A DNA stretch of 64,000 bases, taken from assembly GCF_034044715.1 (NCBI RefSeq), contig NZ_JAXCLW010000011.1:57921-121920 (forward strand), in the 5' to 3' direction. The DNA comes from Dongia_B soli. GTDB lineage: Bacteria > Pseudomonadota > Alphaproteobacteria > Dongiales > Dongiaceae. Below the pieces are notes generated by a model that worked only from the letters and a program-made list of their open reading frames with translations, did no database searches and was not told the origin of the DNA. Within the stretch, counting starts at the first letter, position 1; every line of letters begins with the position of its first letter. The position numbers and the translations under genes were made by a program. Positions 16,724 through 24,704 of the stretch are shown in pieces.

Positions 16724-17443
16724 TCAGGAGCCCCAGAAGACTTCCCCCGGTGAGGTGAGTACCACGGGCTTCCCGTTCCTGATGGTGATCAGCGTATCGA
16801 TCATGCCGCAGAACAAGCCTGTCTCGACGACGCCGGGAATGTCGCAGAGCTGGCGGTGCAATTCCGCCGGCCGGTCGATTTCACCGAATTGGCAGTCGGC
16901 GATATAATTGCCGGCATCGGTGATGACGGGATCGCCGTCGCGTTGCCGCAACGCGCATTGCTGGGCCAATTTCGCCAGATGCGACAGGACGTTTTGGTGA
17001 CCGAAACGGCAAATCTCCACCGGCAGCGGGAACTCTCCAAGCTTACCCACGAGTTTGGTCGCGTCAGCCATATAGATCCGCCGGTTTGATGCTGCCGCGA
17101 CGATCTTCTCGTAGAGCAGGGCGCCACCGCCGCCTTTGATCATATCGAAATTGAGGGAAACTTCATCGGCGCCATCGACACAGAGATCGAGAGATCGCGC
17201 GCGGTCGAAATCGGTGGTCGGGATATCATTCTGCTTCGCCAGCATTTCGCTCTGCCGCGACGTGCAGATCACGCGGACCCGTAATCCCATGCGGATGCGC
17301 TGACCGAGCGCCTGAGCGAAATGCCGGACCGTGCTGCCGGTGCCGAGCCCGATGGCCATATCCGTCTCGACCATCTCAGCAGCCATGGCTCCGACCAGGG
17401 CTTTCTCCGCTTCCTGCTGATCATTTGCCCGTTTTTTCTTCAT
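16724..17443 (-). CDS. rpiA: Ribose-5-phosphate isomerase A
   Basis: A 239-residue RpiA that interconverts ribose 5-phosphate and ribulose 5-phosphate in the pentose phosphate pathway. The phosphate-binding GLGTGST loop is at residues 32-38, the catalytic DGADE at 90-94 and KGGGGALL at 103-110, with Glu112 as the usual base. The length matches the family. The start overlaps the dinB stop by four bases (ATGA), so it is translationally coupled to the polymerase gene, and mak lies upstream. Sugar kinase plus isomerase makes metabolic sense; dinB between them does not and probably reflects a housekeeping operon. Confidence 0.94.
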   Translation of the reverse strand: MKKKRANDQQEAEKALVGAMAAEMVETDMAIGLGTGSTVRHFAQALGQRIRMGLRVRVICTSRQSEMLAKQNDIPTTDFDRARSLDLCVDGADEVSLNFDMIKGGGGALLYEKIVAAASNRRIYMADATKLVGKLGEFPLPVEICRFGHQNVLSHLAKLAQQCALRQRDGDPVITDAGNYIADCQFGEIDRPAELHRQLCDIPGVVETGLFCGMIDTLITIRNGKPVVLTSPGEVFWGS

Positions 17444-18801
17444 TCGATCCGATCCTTTCCATTTGGACCGGCCGGCTTGGTGCGGGCGAGGCTTCGGCCC
17501 TTGAGGATGCTATCCTTGCCGAGCTTGGCGCGCACGGCATCCATGGCTGCTTCAAGTTTCCGCCGCCGGTCGGCTTCGGGGTCGGCGAGATCGAGGGGAT
17601 CGGCATCCGACAAAGGATGGAAATTGCCGGTCCCGATACCGATCAACCGATACCAGGTCCCATTGCTTTCACGTTCCAGCAACTGTCGGCCGGCACGATA
17701 GAGCGTTTCGGCGAGACAGGTCGGCGCCGAGAGGCTGACCTGCCGGCTCACGGTACGAAAGCCAGCCGTCTTCAGCTTGAGATGAACCACCTGACCGGCC
17801 AGACCGGCCGTCTTCAATCGTGCCGAAACCTTCTCGCACAGCGGCCACAATTCATGAGCCAGGACATTAAAGTCGGCGATGTCTTCGTCGAAGGTGGTTT
17901 CTGCGGAGATGCTTTTCGTTGGTGCATCGACATCGACGCTGCGTTCATCCTCGCCGCGCGCGAGGTAGTAGAGCCGCAGGCCCATCTGTCCGTAGCGTTT
18001 CCCCAGATCCGACAGCTCCATTTCCTGCAATTGTCCGATCATGGTGATGCCGTCTTTCGCCAATTGCTCCGCGCCGACTTTGCCGATTCCCCAGATCAGG
18101 GTGACCGGCTTTTGCGCCAGAAATGCGCGTGCTTCATTGCGTCCGATGATCGAGAAACCGCGCGGCTTGTCGAGGTCCGAGGCGATTTTCGCCAGGAATT
18201 TATTATAGCTGAGTCCAATCGAAACAGTGATGCCGATTTCCTGTTCGATGCGCTTGGCAAGATCTGCGAGCGATTGGGCCGGGCTGCGCCGATGCAATTG
18301 CGTTGTGCCGGAGAGATCGAGAAAGGCCTCATCAATAGAGAGCGGCTCCACCAGGGGCGTCAGCCGCTGCATCATCTCGCGCACTTGCAAGCCCACCGCC
18401 CGATACTTTGCCATGTCCGGTGGCATCACAGTGGCTTCCGGGCACAGCTTGCGTGCCTTGAACATCGGCATGGCGGAGCGGACGCCCGACATCCGCGCAA
18501 TGTAGCAGCAGGTGGAAACAACGCCGCGATGACCGCCACCGATGATCAGCGCCTTGTCACGCAGACTGGGATTGTCGCGCTTTTCGATGGCAGCATAAAA
18601 GGCATCGCAATCGATATGTCCGATCTGCAGCTCGTGCAGCTCGGCATGATAGAGCAGGCGCGGCGATCGGCAATCGGGACAGCGTTTGGCTCGGTCCCCA
18701 TCGCTGATCGCTGACAACAAGGCGCCGCAATCACGGCAGAAGCCGGGTGTCATGTTTGTCGTGGCTGTGCTCCCGGACGTGCTTCCCGACGCGCCGTTCA
18801 A
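17440..18801 (-). CDS. dinB: DNA polymerase IV with N-terminal zinc ribbon
   Basis: A Y-family translesion polymerase of about 453 residues. Two CxxC pairs (CRDC and CPDC) come first. The palm domain then begins GHIDCDAFYAAIEK with the first catalytic aspartates, and SIDEAFLDLS carries the third acidic pair. A helix-hairpin-helix (IWGIGKVGAEQL) and a little-finger domain follow. The zinc-ribbon extension is a known feature of many alphaproteobacterial DinB proteins. The TTG at 18801 has GAGG five bases upstream and lies 13 bases after mak. ATG 18753 would keep the zinc ribbon but has no clear ribosome site. Confidence 0.9.
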   Translation of the reverse strand: MNGASGSTSGSTATTNMTPGFCRDCGALLSAISDGDRAKRCPDCRSPRLLYHAELHELQIGHIDCDAFYAAIEKRDNPSLRDKALIIGGGHRGVVSTCCYIARMSGVRSAMPMFKARKLCPEATVMPPDMAKYRAVGLQVREMMQRLTPLVEPLSIDEAFLDLSGTTQLHRRSPAQSLADLAKRIEQEIGITVSIGLSYNKFLAKIASDLDKPRGFSIIGRNEARAFLAQKPVTLIWGIGKVGAEQLAKDGITMIGQLQEMELSDLGKRYGQMGLRLYYLARGEDERSVDVDAPTKSISAETTFDEDIADFNVLAHELWPLCEKVSARLKTAGLAGQVVHLKLKTAGFRTVSRQVSLSAPTCLAETLYRAGRQLLERESNGTWYRLIGIGTGNFHPLSDADPLDLADPEADRRRKLEAAMDAVRAKLGKDSILKGRSLARTKPAGPNGKDRIE

Positions 18802-18814
18802 TGCCGCCTCGTCA

Positions 18815-19762
18815 TCACATCGCCGTTTCCTCTGCCGTCAAGGGCCACAGCCAGGCAGCACCCCGGACGCCGCTGGAATCGCCATGGGCCGCTTGCACGA
18901 TCGGCGTATCGACGAAGTCGCTGAAGGCGTAACGGGGCAGCAGCTTCGGCACGTTCGTATAGAGGCGCTGGCAATTCGACATGCCGCCGCCCAGCACGAA
19001 GATATCGGGGTCCAGCACATTCATGATCGAGGCGAAGGCCCGCGCTAGCCGATCCTCGTAACGCTCCATGGTCGCCACCGCCGCGCTGTCGCCCGCATCC
19101 GCAGCGGCGGTAATCTGCGGCGCTGTCATCTGCTGGCCGCTGATTTTGGCATGGTCCGCTGCGAGGGACGGGCCGGCCAGCCAGGTTTCGATACAGCCGT
19201 ACCGGCCGCACCAGCAGCGTGATCCCGGGAATTCAGCCTCATTGATCCAGGGGAGGGGCATATGGCCCCATTCGCCGCCGATCGCGTTGCGGCCTTCCAA
19301 CAGGTGCTTGTCGATCGCAATTCCGCCACCGACCCCGGTTCCCAGGATGACGGCGAAGACCACCCTTGCGCCACGACCGGCACCGTCGGTCGCTTCGGAG
19401 GCGGCCAGGCAATTGGCGTCGTTGGCCAAGCGAACCGGGCGGAGCAGAGCTTTTTCGACGTCGCGCTGCAGCGGCTGGCCGTTCAGCCAGGTCGAATTCC
19501 CGTTTCGGATCAGTCCGGTACGTGGCGAGGGGCTGCCCGGGATACCGATCCCGACAGTCGGGACTTCCTGGAGCTTGTCACGGATAGTTGAGGGGAGCCC
19601 GGCTTCGACGCCGCGGACCACCGTGGCAATGGCCTCGACGGTTCCAGAATAGTCTTCGCGCGGGGTGGGTTGACGCAATTTGGCCAGGATCTGCCCCAGG
19701 CTGTCCAGCGCGACCCCCTCGATCTTGGTTCCACCCAGGTCGATACCAATTCTGACCCGCAT
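18815..19762 (-). CDS. mak: Fructokinase of the ROK family (Mak-like)
   Basis: A 315-residue ROK sugar kinase. The ATP site is IGIDLGGTKIEG (5-16), the catalytic base is Asp115 in ANDANC, and the zinc site is His167 with Cys183, Cys185 and Cys190 (CWCGRYGC). Long stretches, such as NSTWLNGQP, RLANDANCLA and HGDSSGVRGAAWLWP, read like E. coli manno(fructo)kinase, so phosphorylation of fructose to fructose 6-phosphate is the best call. The second of two adjacent ATGs was chosen for spacing to GGAGG. It leads a leftward mak-dinB-rpiA set and diverges from divK. Confidence 0.88.
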   Translation of the reverse strand: MRVRIGIDLGGTKIEGVALDSLGQILAKLRQPTPREDYSGTVEAIATVVRGVEAGLPSTIRDKLQEVPTVGIGIPGSPSPRTGLIRNGNSTWLNGQPLQRDVEKALLRPVRLANDANCLAASEATDGAGRGARVVFAVILGTGVGGGIAIDKHLLEGRNAIGGEWGHMPLPWINEAEFPGSRCWCGRYGCIETWLAGPSLAADHAKISGQQMTAPQITAAADAGDSAAVATMERYEDRLARAFASIMNVLDPDIFVLGGGMSNCQRLYTNVPKLLPRYAFSDFVDTPIVQAAHGDSSGVRGAAWLWPLTAEETAM

Positions 19763-19822
19763 CATGCCTCCAACCGCCAGTTCATACCTACAACTAGCTG
19801 TACTAGTTTTACCGAATCCTGT

Positions 19823-19837
19823 TTAACCAATTGATAA
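19823..19837 (+). promoter_or_regulatory. CtrA-like box upstream of divK
   Basis: TTAA-CCAATTG-ATAA (19823-19837, followed by CC) matches the CtrA consensus TTAA-N7-TTAA in seven of eight positions. It lies 98 bases before the divK start. In Caulobacter the divK promoter is CtrA-dependent, so the site is plausible. It could also occur by chance, as the region is AT-rich. Confidence 0.45.
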
Positions 19838-19934
19838 CCAAACTCTGCTTTTCATAAGATATTAAATCGTATGTCGGCAAATTTCTTGGCATCCTTTGGG
19901 GAATTGCTGCGTAAAACGGTTGGAGGCGCCGGAA

Positions 19935-20348
19935 ATGTCGGAACGGGAACAACTGTCGCCAGAGGAAAAACGTCGTCGCGCGGCAGAGAAGACGATTCTG
20001 ATCGTCGAGGACAACGAGTTGAATATGAAGTTGTTCCACGACCTGATCCAGGCGCATGGCTACAACATCCTGCAGACCAAGGATGGCATGGAGGCGCTGA
20101 AGCTGGCGCGCCAGCATAAGCCGGACCTGATCCTGATGGATATCCAGCTGCCGGAGGTGTCCGGGCTGGAGGTCACCAAGTGGATCAAGGAAGACGACAA
20201 CCTCAAGGCGATTCCGATCATTGCCGTCACGGCCTTTGCGATGAAAGGCGACGAGGAAAAGATTCGCGAAGGCGGGTGTGAAGCCTATATCGCCAAGCCG
20301 ATTTCGGTCGTGCAGTTCCTTGAAACGGTTGACCGTTTCCTACAGTGA
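19935..20348 (+). CDS. divK: Single-domain response regulator DivK
   Basis: A 137-residue receiver-only protein. Acidic pocket Glu25-Asp26 (LIVEDNELN), phosphoacceptor Asp69 (LILMDIQLP), Thr99 and Lys121 (AKP) are all present. The IVEDNELNMKLFHDLIQAHGY core is the hallmark of DivK, the cell-fate regulator that works with PleC, DivJ and DivL to control CtrA. The ATG at 19935 has GGAGG eight bases upstream; an earlier in-frame TTG has none. pleD follows after nine bases, the same order as in Caulobacter. A CtrA-like box lies upstream. Confidence 0.92.
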   Translation: MSEREQLSPEEKRRRAAEKTILIVEDNELNMKLFHDLIQAHGYNILQTKDGMEALKLARQHKPDLILMDIQLPEVSGLEVTKWIKEDDNLKAIPIIAVTAFAMKGDEEKIREGGCEAYIAKPISVVQFLETVDRFLQ

Positions 20349-20357
20349 TTTCAGCCG

Positions 20358-21746
20358 ATGTCCGCTCGTATCCTGGTGGTAGACGACATACCCGCGAATG
20401 TTCGTCTGCTGGAAGCTAAACTCGCCGCCGAATATTTCGAAGTCGTCACCGCGAGTAGCGGTCAACAAGCCCTGGATATCGTCGACAAGCAGGCGCCGGA
20501 CATTGTCCTGCTCGATGTAATGATGCCGGAGATGGATGGCTTCGAGGTTTGCCGCCGGATCCGCGCCAATGCCGCCACGCGCTTCTTGCCGGTGGTGATG
20601 GTGACCGCCCTCAGCGACCAGTCGGACCGGGTGCGCGGTCTGGAAGCCGGTGCTGACGATTTTCTCACCAAGCCGGTCAACGATCTCGCCCTCTTCGCCC
20701 GTGTCCGCTCGCTGGTCCGTCTCAAGATGATGATGGACGAATGGCGTATGCGCGAACAGACTTCCGGCCAATTCGACATTCTCGGCGATGGGTCCGAGCC
20801 CAATGTCGATGACGACCGGCATGCCCAGATTTTGCTTGTCGAGAGCTTTGCGCCCACCGCGCAGCGTATTCAGGGCATTCTCGATGCCGATCATGACAAG
20901 GTGGTCTTTGCCGACAATGTGCAAAAGGCGACCGAGCTGGCCAACACGGAAAAGTTCGATCTCATCATCAGCGATATCCAGGTTGGCGGTGAAGACGGGT
21001 TGCGGTTTTGCTCGCATCTACGCTCGCAGGAGGAAACCCGCCAGGTCCCGATCCTGCTGATGGTCGATGAGTACGACATGCCGCGCCTGGTCAAGGGTCT
21101 CGATATCGGCGTCAGCGACTATCTGATGAAGCCGATCGATCCCAATGAGCTGCTGGCTCGCGTGCGTATCCAGGTGCGGCGGCGGCGCTTCCAGGACCGT
21201 CTGCGGAACAATTATGAACGCAGCCTCTCGATGGCGCTGACCGATGGCCTGACCGGCCTCTATAACCGGCGCTATGCCACGCGGCATCTCGAAGGTCTGA
21301 TGCGGCGCGTGGTGCAGACCGGCAAGCCCGTCGCGGTTCTGGTCTGCGATCTCGATTTCTTCAAGCGCGTCAACGATACCTATGGTCATGCCGCTGGCGA
21401 CGAAGTGCTGAAGCAATTTGCCCAGCGTGCCGCGGCTTCTGTCCGCAACATCGACATGGTGGCGCGTTTCGGCGGCGAGGAATTCGTGATCCTGATGCCC
21501 GATACGGATGGCCAAGCCGCCCTGCGTGCCGGCGAACGCTTGTGCAAGCGCATTGCCGAGTCGCCCATGATGCTGGCGGACGGGCCGGAAGGCGGCCTCA
21601 ATGTGACGGTCAGCGTGGGTGTTGCCGCGACCGCGATGGAAATGCCGGGCGATGAGCTGATCAAGCTGGCGGATGCGGCGCTCTACCGAGCGAAGCAGGG
21701 TGGCCGCAATCAGGCTGTAATCGACCCGCTCTCCGCCCTCTCGTAG
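20358..21746 (+). CDS. pleD: Response regulator diguanylate cyclase PleD
   Basis: A 462-residue protein with two receiver domains and a GGDEF domain, the PleD architecture. Receiver 1 has Asp9-Asp10 and phosphoacceptor Asp53. Receiver 2 has Asp206 but lacks a full acidic pocket, and is usually a dimerisation adaptor. The GGDEF domain carries GGEEF (372-376), so it should make c-di-GMP. An inhibitory I-site RNID (363-366) lies five residues upstream, allowing product feedback. It is probably co-transcribed with divK and controlled by the same phosphorelay for the swarmer-to-stalked type transition. Confidence 0.94.
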   Translation: MSARILVVDDIPANVRLLEAKLAAEYFEVVTASSGQQALDIVDKQAPDIVLLDVMMPEMDGFEVCRRIRANAATRFLPVVMVTALSDQSDRVRGLEAGADDFLTKPVNDLALFARVRSLVRLKMMMDEWRMREQTSGQFDILGDGSEPNVDDDRHAQILLVESFAPTAQRIQGILDADHDKVVFADNVQKATELANTEKFDLIISDIQVGGEDGLRFCSHLRSQEETRQVPILLMVDEYDMPRLVKGLDIGVSDYLMKPIDPNELLARVRIQVRRRRFQDRLRNNYERSLSMALTDGLTGLYNRRYATRHLEGLMRRVVQTGKPVAVLVCDLDFFKRVNDTYGHAAGDEVLKQFAQRAAASVRNIDMVARFGGEEFVILMPDTDGQAALRAGERLCKRIAESPMMLADGPEGGLNVTVSVGVAATAMEMPGDELIKLADAALYRAKQGGRNQAVIDPLSALS

Positions 21747-21768
21747 AAGCCCGCCGATAGCACAAACG

Positions 21769-21801
21769 AACGAGGCGCCGCGGATAACCGGGCGCCTCGT
21801 T
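21769..21801. terminator. Bidirectional terminator between pleD and rpmG
   Basis: AACGAGGCGCC (21769-21779) pairs perfectly with GGCGCCTCGTT (21791-21801) around an eleven-base loop. It lies between convergent pleD and rpmG. The T runs on either side are short, so termination may be only partly intrinsic. Confidence 0.65.
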
Positions 21802-21836
21802 CCGTCTGAAGACCGGACCGTTCCAGGAGCGGCAGG

Positions 21837-22004
21837 TTACTTAATCTTCGCTTCCTTGAACGGGACATGCTTGCGCACGACGGGATCGTATTTGTTGAAT
21901 TCCAACTTTTCCGTCGAGGTGCGCGGATTCTTCTTGGTGACGTAGTAGTAGCCGGTATCAGCGGTGCTGACCAACTTGATCTGAATGGTATTAGCCTTGG
22001 CCAT
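21837..22004 (-). CDS. rpmG: 50S ribosomal protein L33
   Basis: A 55-residue protein starting MAKANTIQIKLVSTADTGYY and continuing with VTKKNPRTSTEKLEFNKYDP, which is the L33 sequence. It has no CxxC zinc pairs, so it is the zinc-independent form. L33 sits near the E site of the large ribosomal subunit. The ATG is at 22004 and the TAA at 21837. The gene is too short for ordinary ORF cut-offs but its sequence is unmistakable. Proximity to pleD is common in alphaproteobacteria. Confidence 0.97.
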   Translation of the reverse strand: MAKANTIQIKLVSTADTGYYYVTKKNPRTSTEKLEFNKYDPVVRKHVPFKEAKIK

Positions 22005-22100
22005 AACAGCCCCTCAAAACCTAGCGTAAGACGATTGTCGAAAAGATGGCGCAAAATAGCGGTTAAGCGCCCGATGTCAAGCCCGGCCTTGCCGTCGGAA

Positions 22101-22847
22101 CTAGTCGCCGCGGTCGCGGTGGTGGCTGAGAGTCATCACATTGTTCTTGTAATTCAGCAATTTAGGCCGCGTCATGCCGATTGCGGCGCGAATCTCCCAA
22201 CGGCGGAAGGCTTCGGCCAGGACGGCATGAGTGACATCGACGATGTTCAGGTCGGCCAAATCGCTCTGCCGGCGCCAGCCGAGATCCTCCAATTCGCCAT
22301 TGCCGATCAGCGTGCCGGCAGCCTGCCCGCCATCGGCCAGGAAGAAGCGGGTGTTATAGCGACGGGGTGAGGTCACGGGCGTAATGGCGCGCAGCAGAAA
22401 ATCCAAGCTGCCGAGATCCGGCACCAGATTGGCGGCGGCGTAGGCTCGCCAAATGTGCAGGTCGGCCACCTGCTCATCCCGCATCGGTTTCGTCATCTCG
22501 CGTCCCACGAGAAGCCCGGTTTCTTCATGGGTCTCCCGAAGCGCCGCGCGCAGAAAGGCAGCGACAGGGCGCTTGCAGCCGCCGGAATCGAGCATGGCGG
22601 CAACGGCGGGATGCGGAGCCTCGGGGAAGCCGGAGGGCAGGTTGTCCTCGTCATCGACACGGCCGCCCGGCACGACATAGATGTCCGGCAGGAATCCGGA
22701 TCGCATATGCCGGCGGCCAAGCAAAACCTCCGGCGGACCGTTATGGCTCTGGCGGATCAGGACGAGACCCGCGGCATCGACCGGCTTAACCGCCGGGTAC
22801 CGCTTCGAAGCGGAGGGTGATGATGCGGCGTCGGCAGTATCCGGCAT
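22101..22847 (-). CDS. NUDIX hydrolase
   Basis: A 248-residue NUDIX protein. The Nudix helix is recognisable around ALRETHEETGLLVG, with the REx2EExGx core intact. It is preceded by VPGGRVDDED rather than a compact G-x5-E lead, and a long insertion separates the two halves. This resembles the larger NUDT7/19-like hydrolases rather than small MutT proteins, so a CoA-type or other bulky nucleotide substrate is possible. The N-terminus is Ala/Ser-rich and low in complexity. It lies 17 bases after the S41 protease gene on the same strand and could share its transcript. Confidence 0.8.
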   Translation of the reverse strand: MPDTADAASSPSASKRYPAVKPVDAAGLVLIRQSHNGPPEVLLGRRHMRSGFLPDIYVVPGGRVDDEDNLPSGFPEAPHPAVAAMLDSGGCKRPVAAFLRAALRETHEETGLLVGREMTKPMRDEQVADLHIWRAYAAANLVPDLGSLDFLLRAITPVTSPRRYNTRFFLADGGQAAGTLIGNGELEDLGWRRQSDLADLNIVDVTHAVLAEAFRRWEIRAAIGMTRPKLLNYKNNVMTLSHHRDRGD

Positions 22848-22864
22848 CGGCTCGTCGACCGGAC

Positions 22865-24514
22865 CTAATTGACCAAGGCCGGAATCAAGGCCGGAATATC
22901 GTCGTTCGCCTGCTCGTCATTGGCTGCCGTTGACGGCGGCTCCGCCAATCGCATGGCACTGGCAAACAGGGTTGGCTGATGCAGCAGGTGTTCCGCTACT
23001 TCCATATCGACCGGTGAATCGTTGGTACGCGCCGGACAGGTCTTGCGCAAGGCATCGAGCGCGGCGGTGTCTTCCGGATTGACCGCGTTGCGCTGGGCGG
23101 TCGGCACCGGCGTCAGCCTGCCGAAAACGAGATCCTGCACCAGCTTGTCGGGATCGCTCCGGCCGCTGGTGCAGATGGTCGGCAGAACGCCGAGATGATG
23201 CAGGGTATAGCCGGAGGGAGCATGGAACCGCGCCCAGGTAAGGACGATCTCGCCCTTATTCGGCATGGCAAGCACGGTCTGTACCGTTCCCTTGCCATAG
23301 GAGTTGGTGCCCACGACAACGGCCCGGCCGTTATCCTGCAGCGCCGCTGCGACGATTTCCGCGGCCGAGGCCGAATTGCCGTCGATCAGCACGACGATGG
23401 GGCGGCCATCGGCGATATCGCCACCGGTCGCTTCAAAATATTGATGGCTGTCGGGATGGCGGCCATGGGTCGAAACGATGCGGCCGTCTTCCAGGAAGAG
23501 ATTGGCCGTCGCCACAGATTGATTGAGCAATCCACCGGGATTGTCCCGCAGATCCAGCACATAGCCCGCCAGACGCGGACCGATCTCGGTCTTGGCATCA
23601 TAGATCGAGCGTTTCAGGCTGTCCGAAGTTTCCGAATTGAAGCTGTAGATCCTGAGATAGGCGATATCGCCATCGCGCCGATAAGAAACCGTCTCGGGGA
23701 CGACATGGGACCTGACCAGGGTGATGTGGATGGGATCGGGGACATCGGCGCGCTTGACGGCCAGGGAAATCGTACTGTCGACCGGGCCGCGCAGGCGATC
23801 GACCACATCGCTTTGCGACAGGCCCTCGGTCGATTGACCGTCGATCTTCACGATGACGTCGTCACGTTTCAGTCCCATCCGCTCGGCGGGGGTGTAATGC
23901 ATGACCGATATCACCCGGACGACGCCGTCTTCGACGGAGATGCGAACGCCGATCCCGCCAAAGCCATCCCGAACCGCGCGGTTTTCCCGCGCCGCTTCCG
24001 CGCTGGCATAGCGCGAGAAGGGATCGAGCTTGCTCACCACCCCCGTGAACATCGCTTCGTAGATTTTCTCGACCGGAGTCTGGCCCAGTTTCGGCGATTT
24101 GGTGATGGCCTCATCCGTCAGTTTGGCGGTCAGCTTGCCCCAATCGTCGGCCTTGTAGTCAGACTGGATGGAGAAGCTGTCGACGGTCTGCTGATTGACC
24201 GACAGATTAACCTGGTTGTCGATCCGGACGGCGGCGATATCGGGGTCCAGGCTGGTCAGTTGCTGCATCCCGGCCATGGCCAGTTGCGACAGATCCGGCC
24301 GGGTGATGTAGAACGCTTCGACATCCTCAAAGCCCCGCTCGAACATTTCCTTGGTCAGATGTGCATCGGCTTCCGATGCGGGCCCGTCGCCGGAACTGGC
24401 GCAACCGATCAGGACGATGAAGCTGGGGAGAAGTAAGAAGGGGGTCAGGAAACGCAAGACAGGAGCAAATCCTTCGGCACGCGACTCCATGCGCGATATC
24501 GTCGACACTGGCAT
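22865..24514 (-). CDS. S41 family carboxy-terminal processing protease, lipoprotein
   Basis: A protease of about 549 residues related to CtpA/Prc. A lipobox, VLIGC, within the first 45 residues predicts an outer- or inner-membrane lipoprotein facing the periplasm. A PDZ domain (GIGVRISVEDGVVRVISV and GLKRDDVIVKIDGQ) precedes the peptidase domain. The catalytic serine lies in DGNSASAAEI and the lysine in SYGKGTVQT. Such proteases trim periplasmic or peptidoglycan-associated proteins from the C-terminus. Starts at 24514 or 24490 (ATG GAG) both retain the signal; neither has a good ribosome site. The last 80 residues are not typical of CtpA. Confidence 0.87.
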   Translation of the reverse strand: MPVSTISRMESRAEGFAPVLRFLTPFLLLPSFIVLIGCASSGDGPASEADAHLTKEMFERGFEDVEAFYITRPDLSQLAMAGMQQLTSLDPDIAAVRIDNQVNLSVNQQTVDSFSIQSDYKADDWGKLTAKLTDEAITKSPKLGQTPVEKIYEAMFTGVVSKLDPFSRYASAEAARENRAVRDGFGGIGVRISVEDGVVRVISVMHYTPAERMGLKRDDVIVKIDGQSTEGLSQSDVVDRLRGPVDSTISLAVKRADVPDPIHITLVRSHVVPETVSYRRDGDIAYLRIYSFNSETSDSLKRSIYDAKTEIGPRLAGYVLDLRDNPGGLLNQSVATANLFLEDGRIVSTHGRHPDSHQYFEATGGDIADGRPIVVLIDGNSASAAEIVAAALQDNGRAVVVGTNSYGKGTVQTVLAMPNKGEIVLTWARFHAPSGYTLHHLGVLPTICTSGRSDPDKLVQDLVFGRLTPVPTAQRNAVNPEDTAALDALRKTCPARTNDSPVDMEVAEHLLHQPTLFASAMRLAEPPSTAANDEQANDDIPALIPALVN

Positions 24515-24704
24515 ACCCAAGCGAAAAACGGCCGTACCCGGCGGCCACCGCCAGTTTGACCAAACGCAGCAAGATTAGCAGAAAGCCCGACTGACGCCAG
24601 CGACTTATCGCGGGCGGCTGCCGGCGATTTGGCATAGCTGGCGAACGATAGACCGGATTGCCCCTCCAGCCGCTTCGCTTCGTTTATCGGCCTGTCTTCA
24701 GTCG

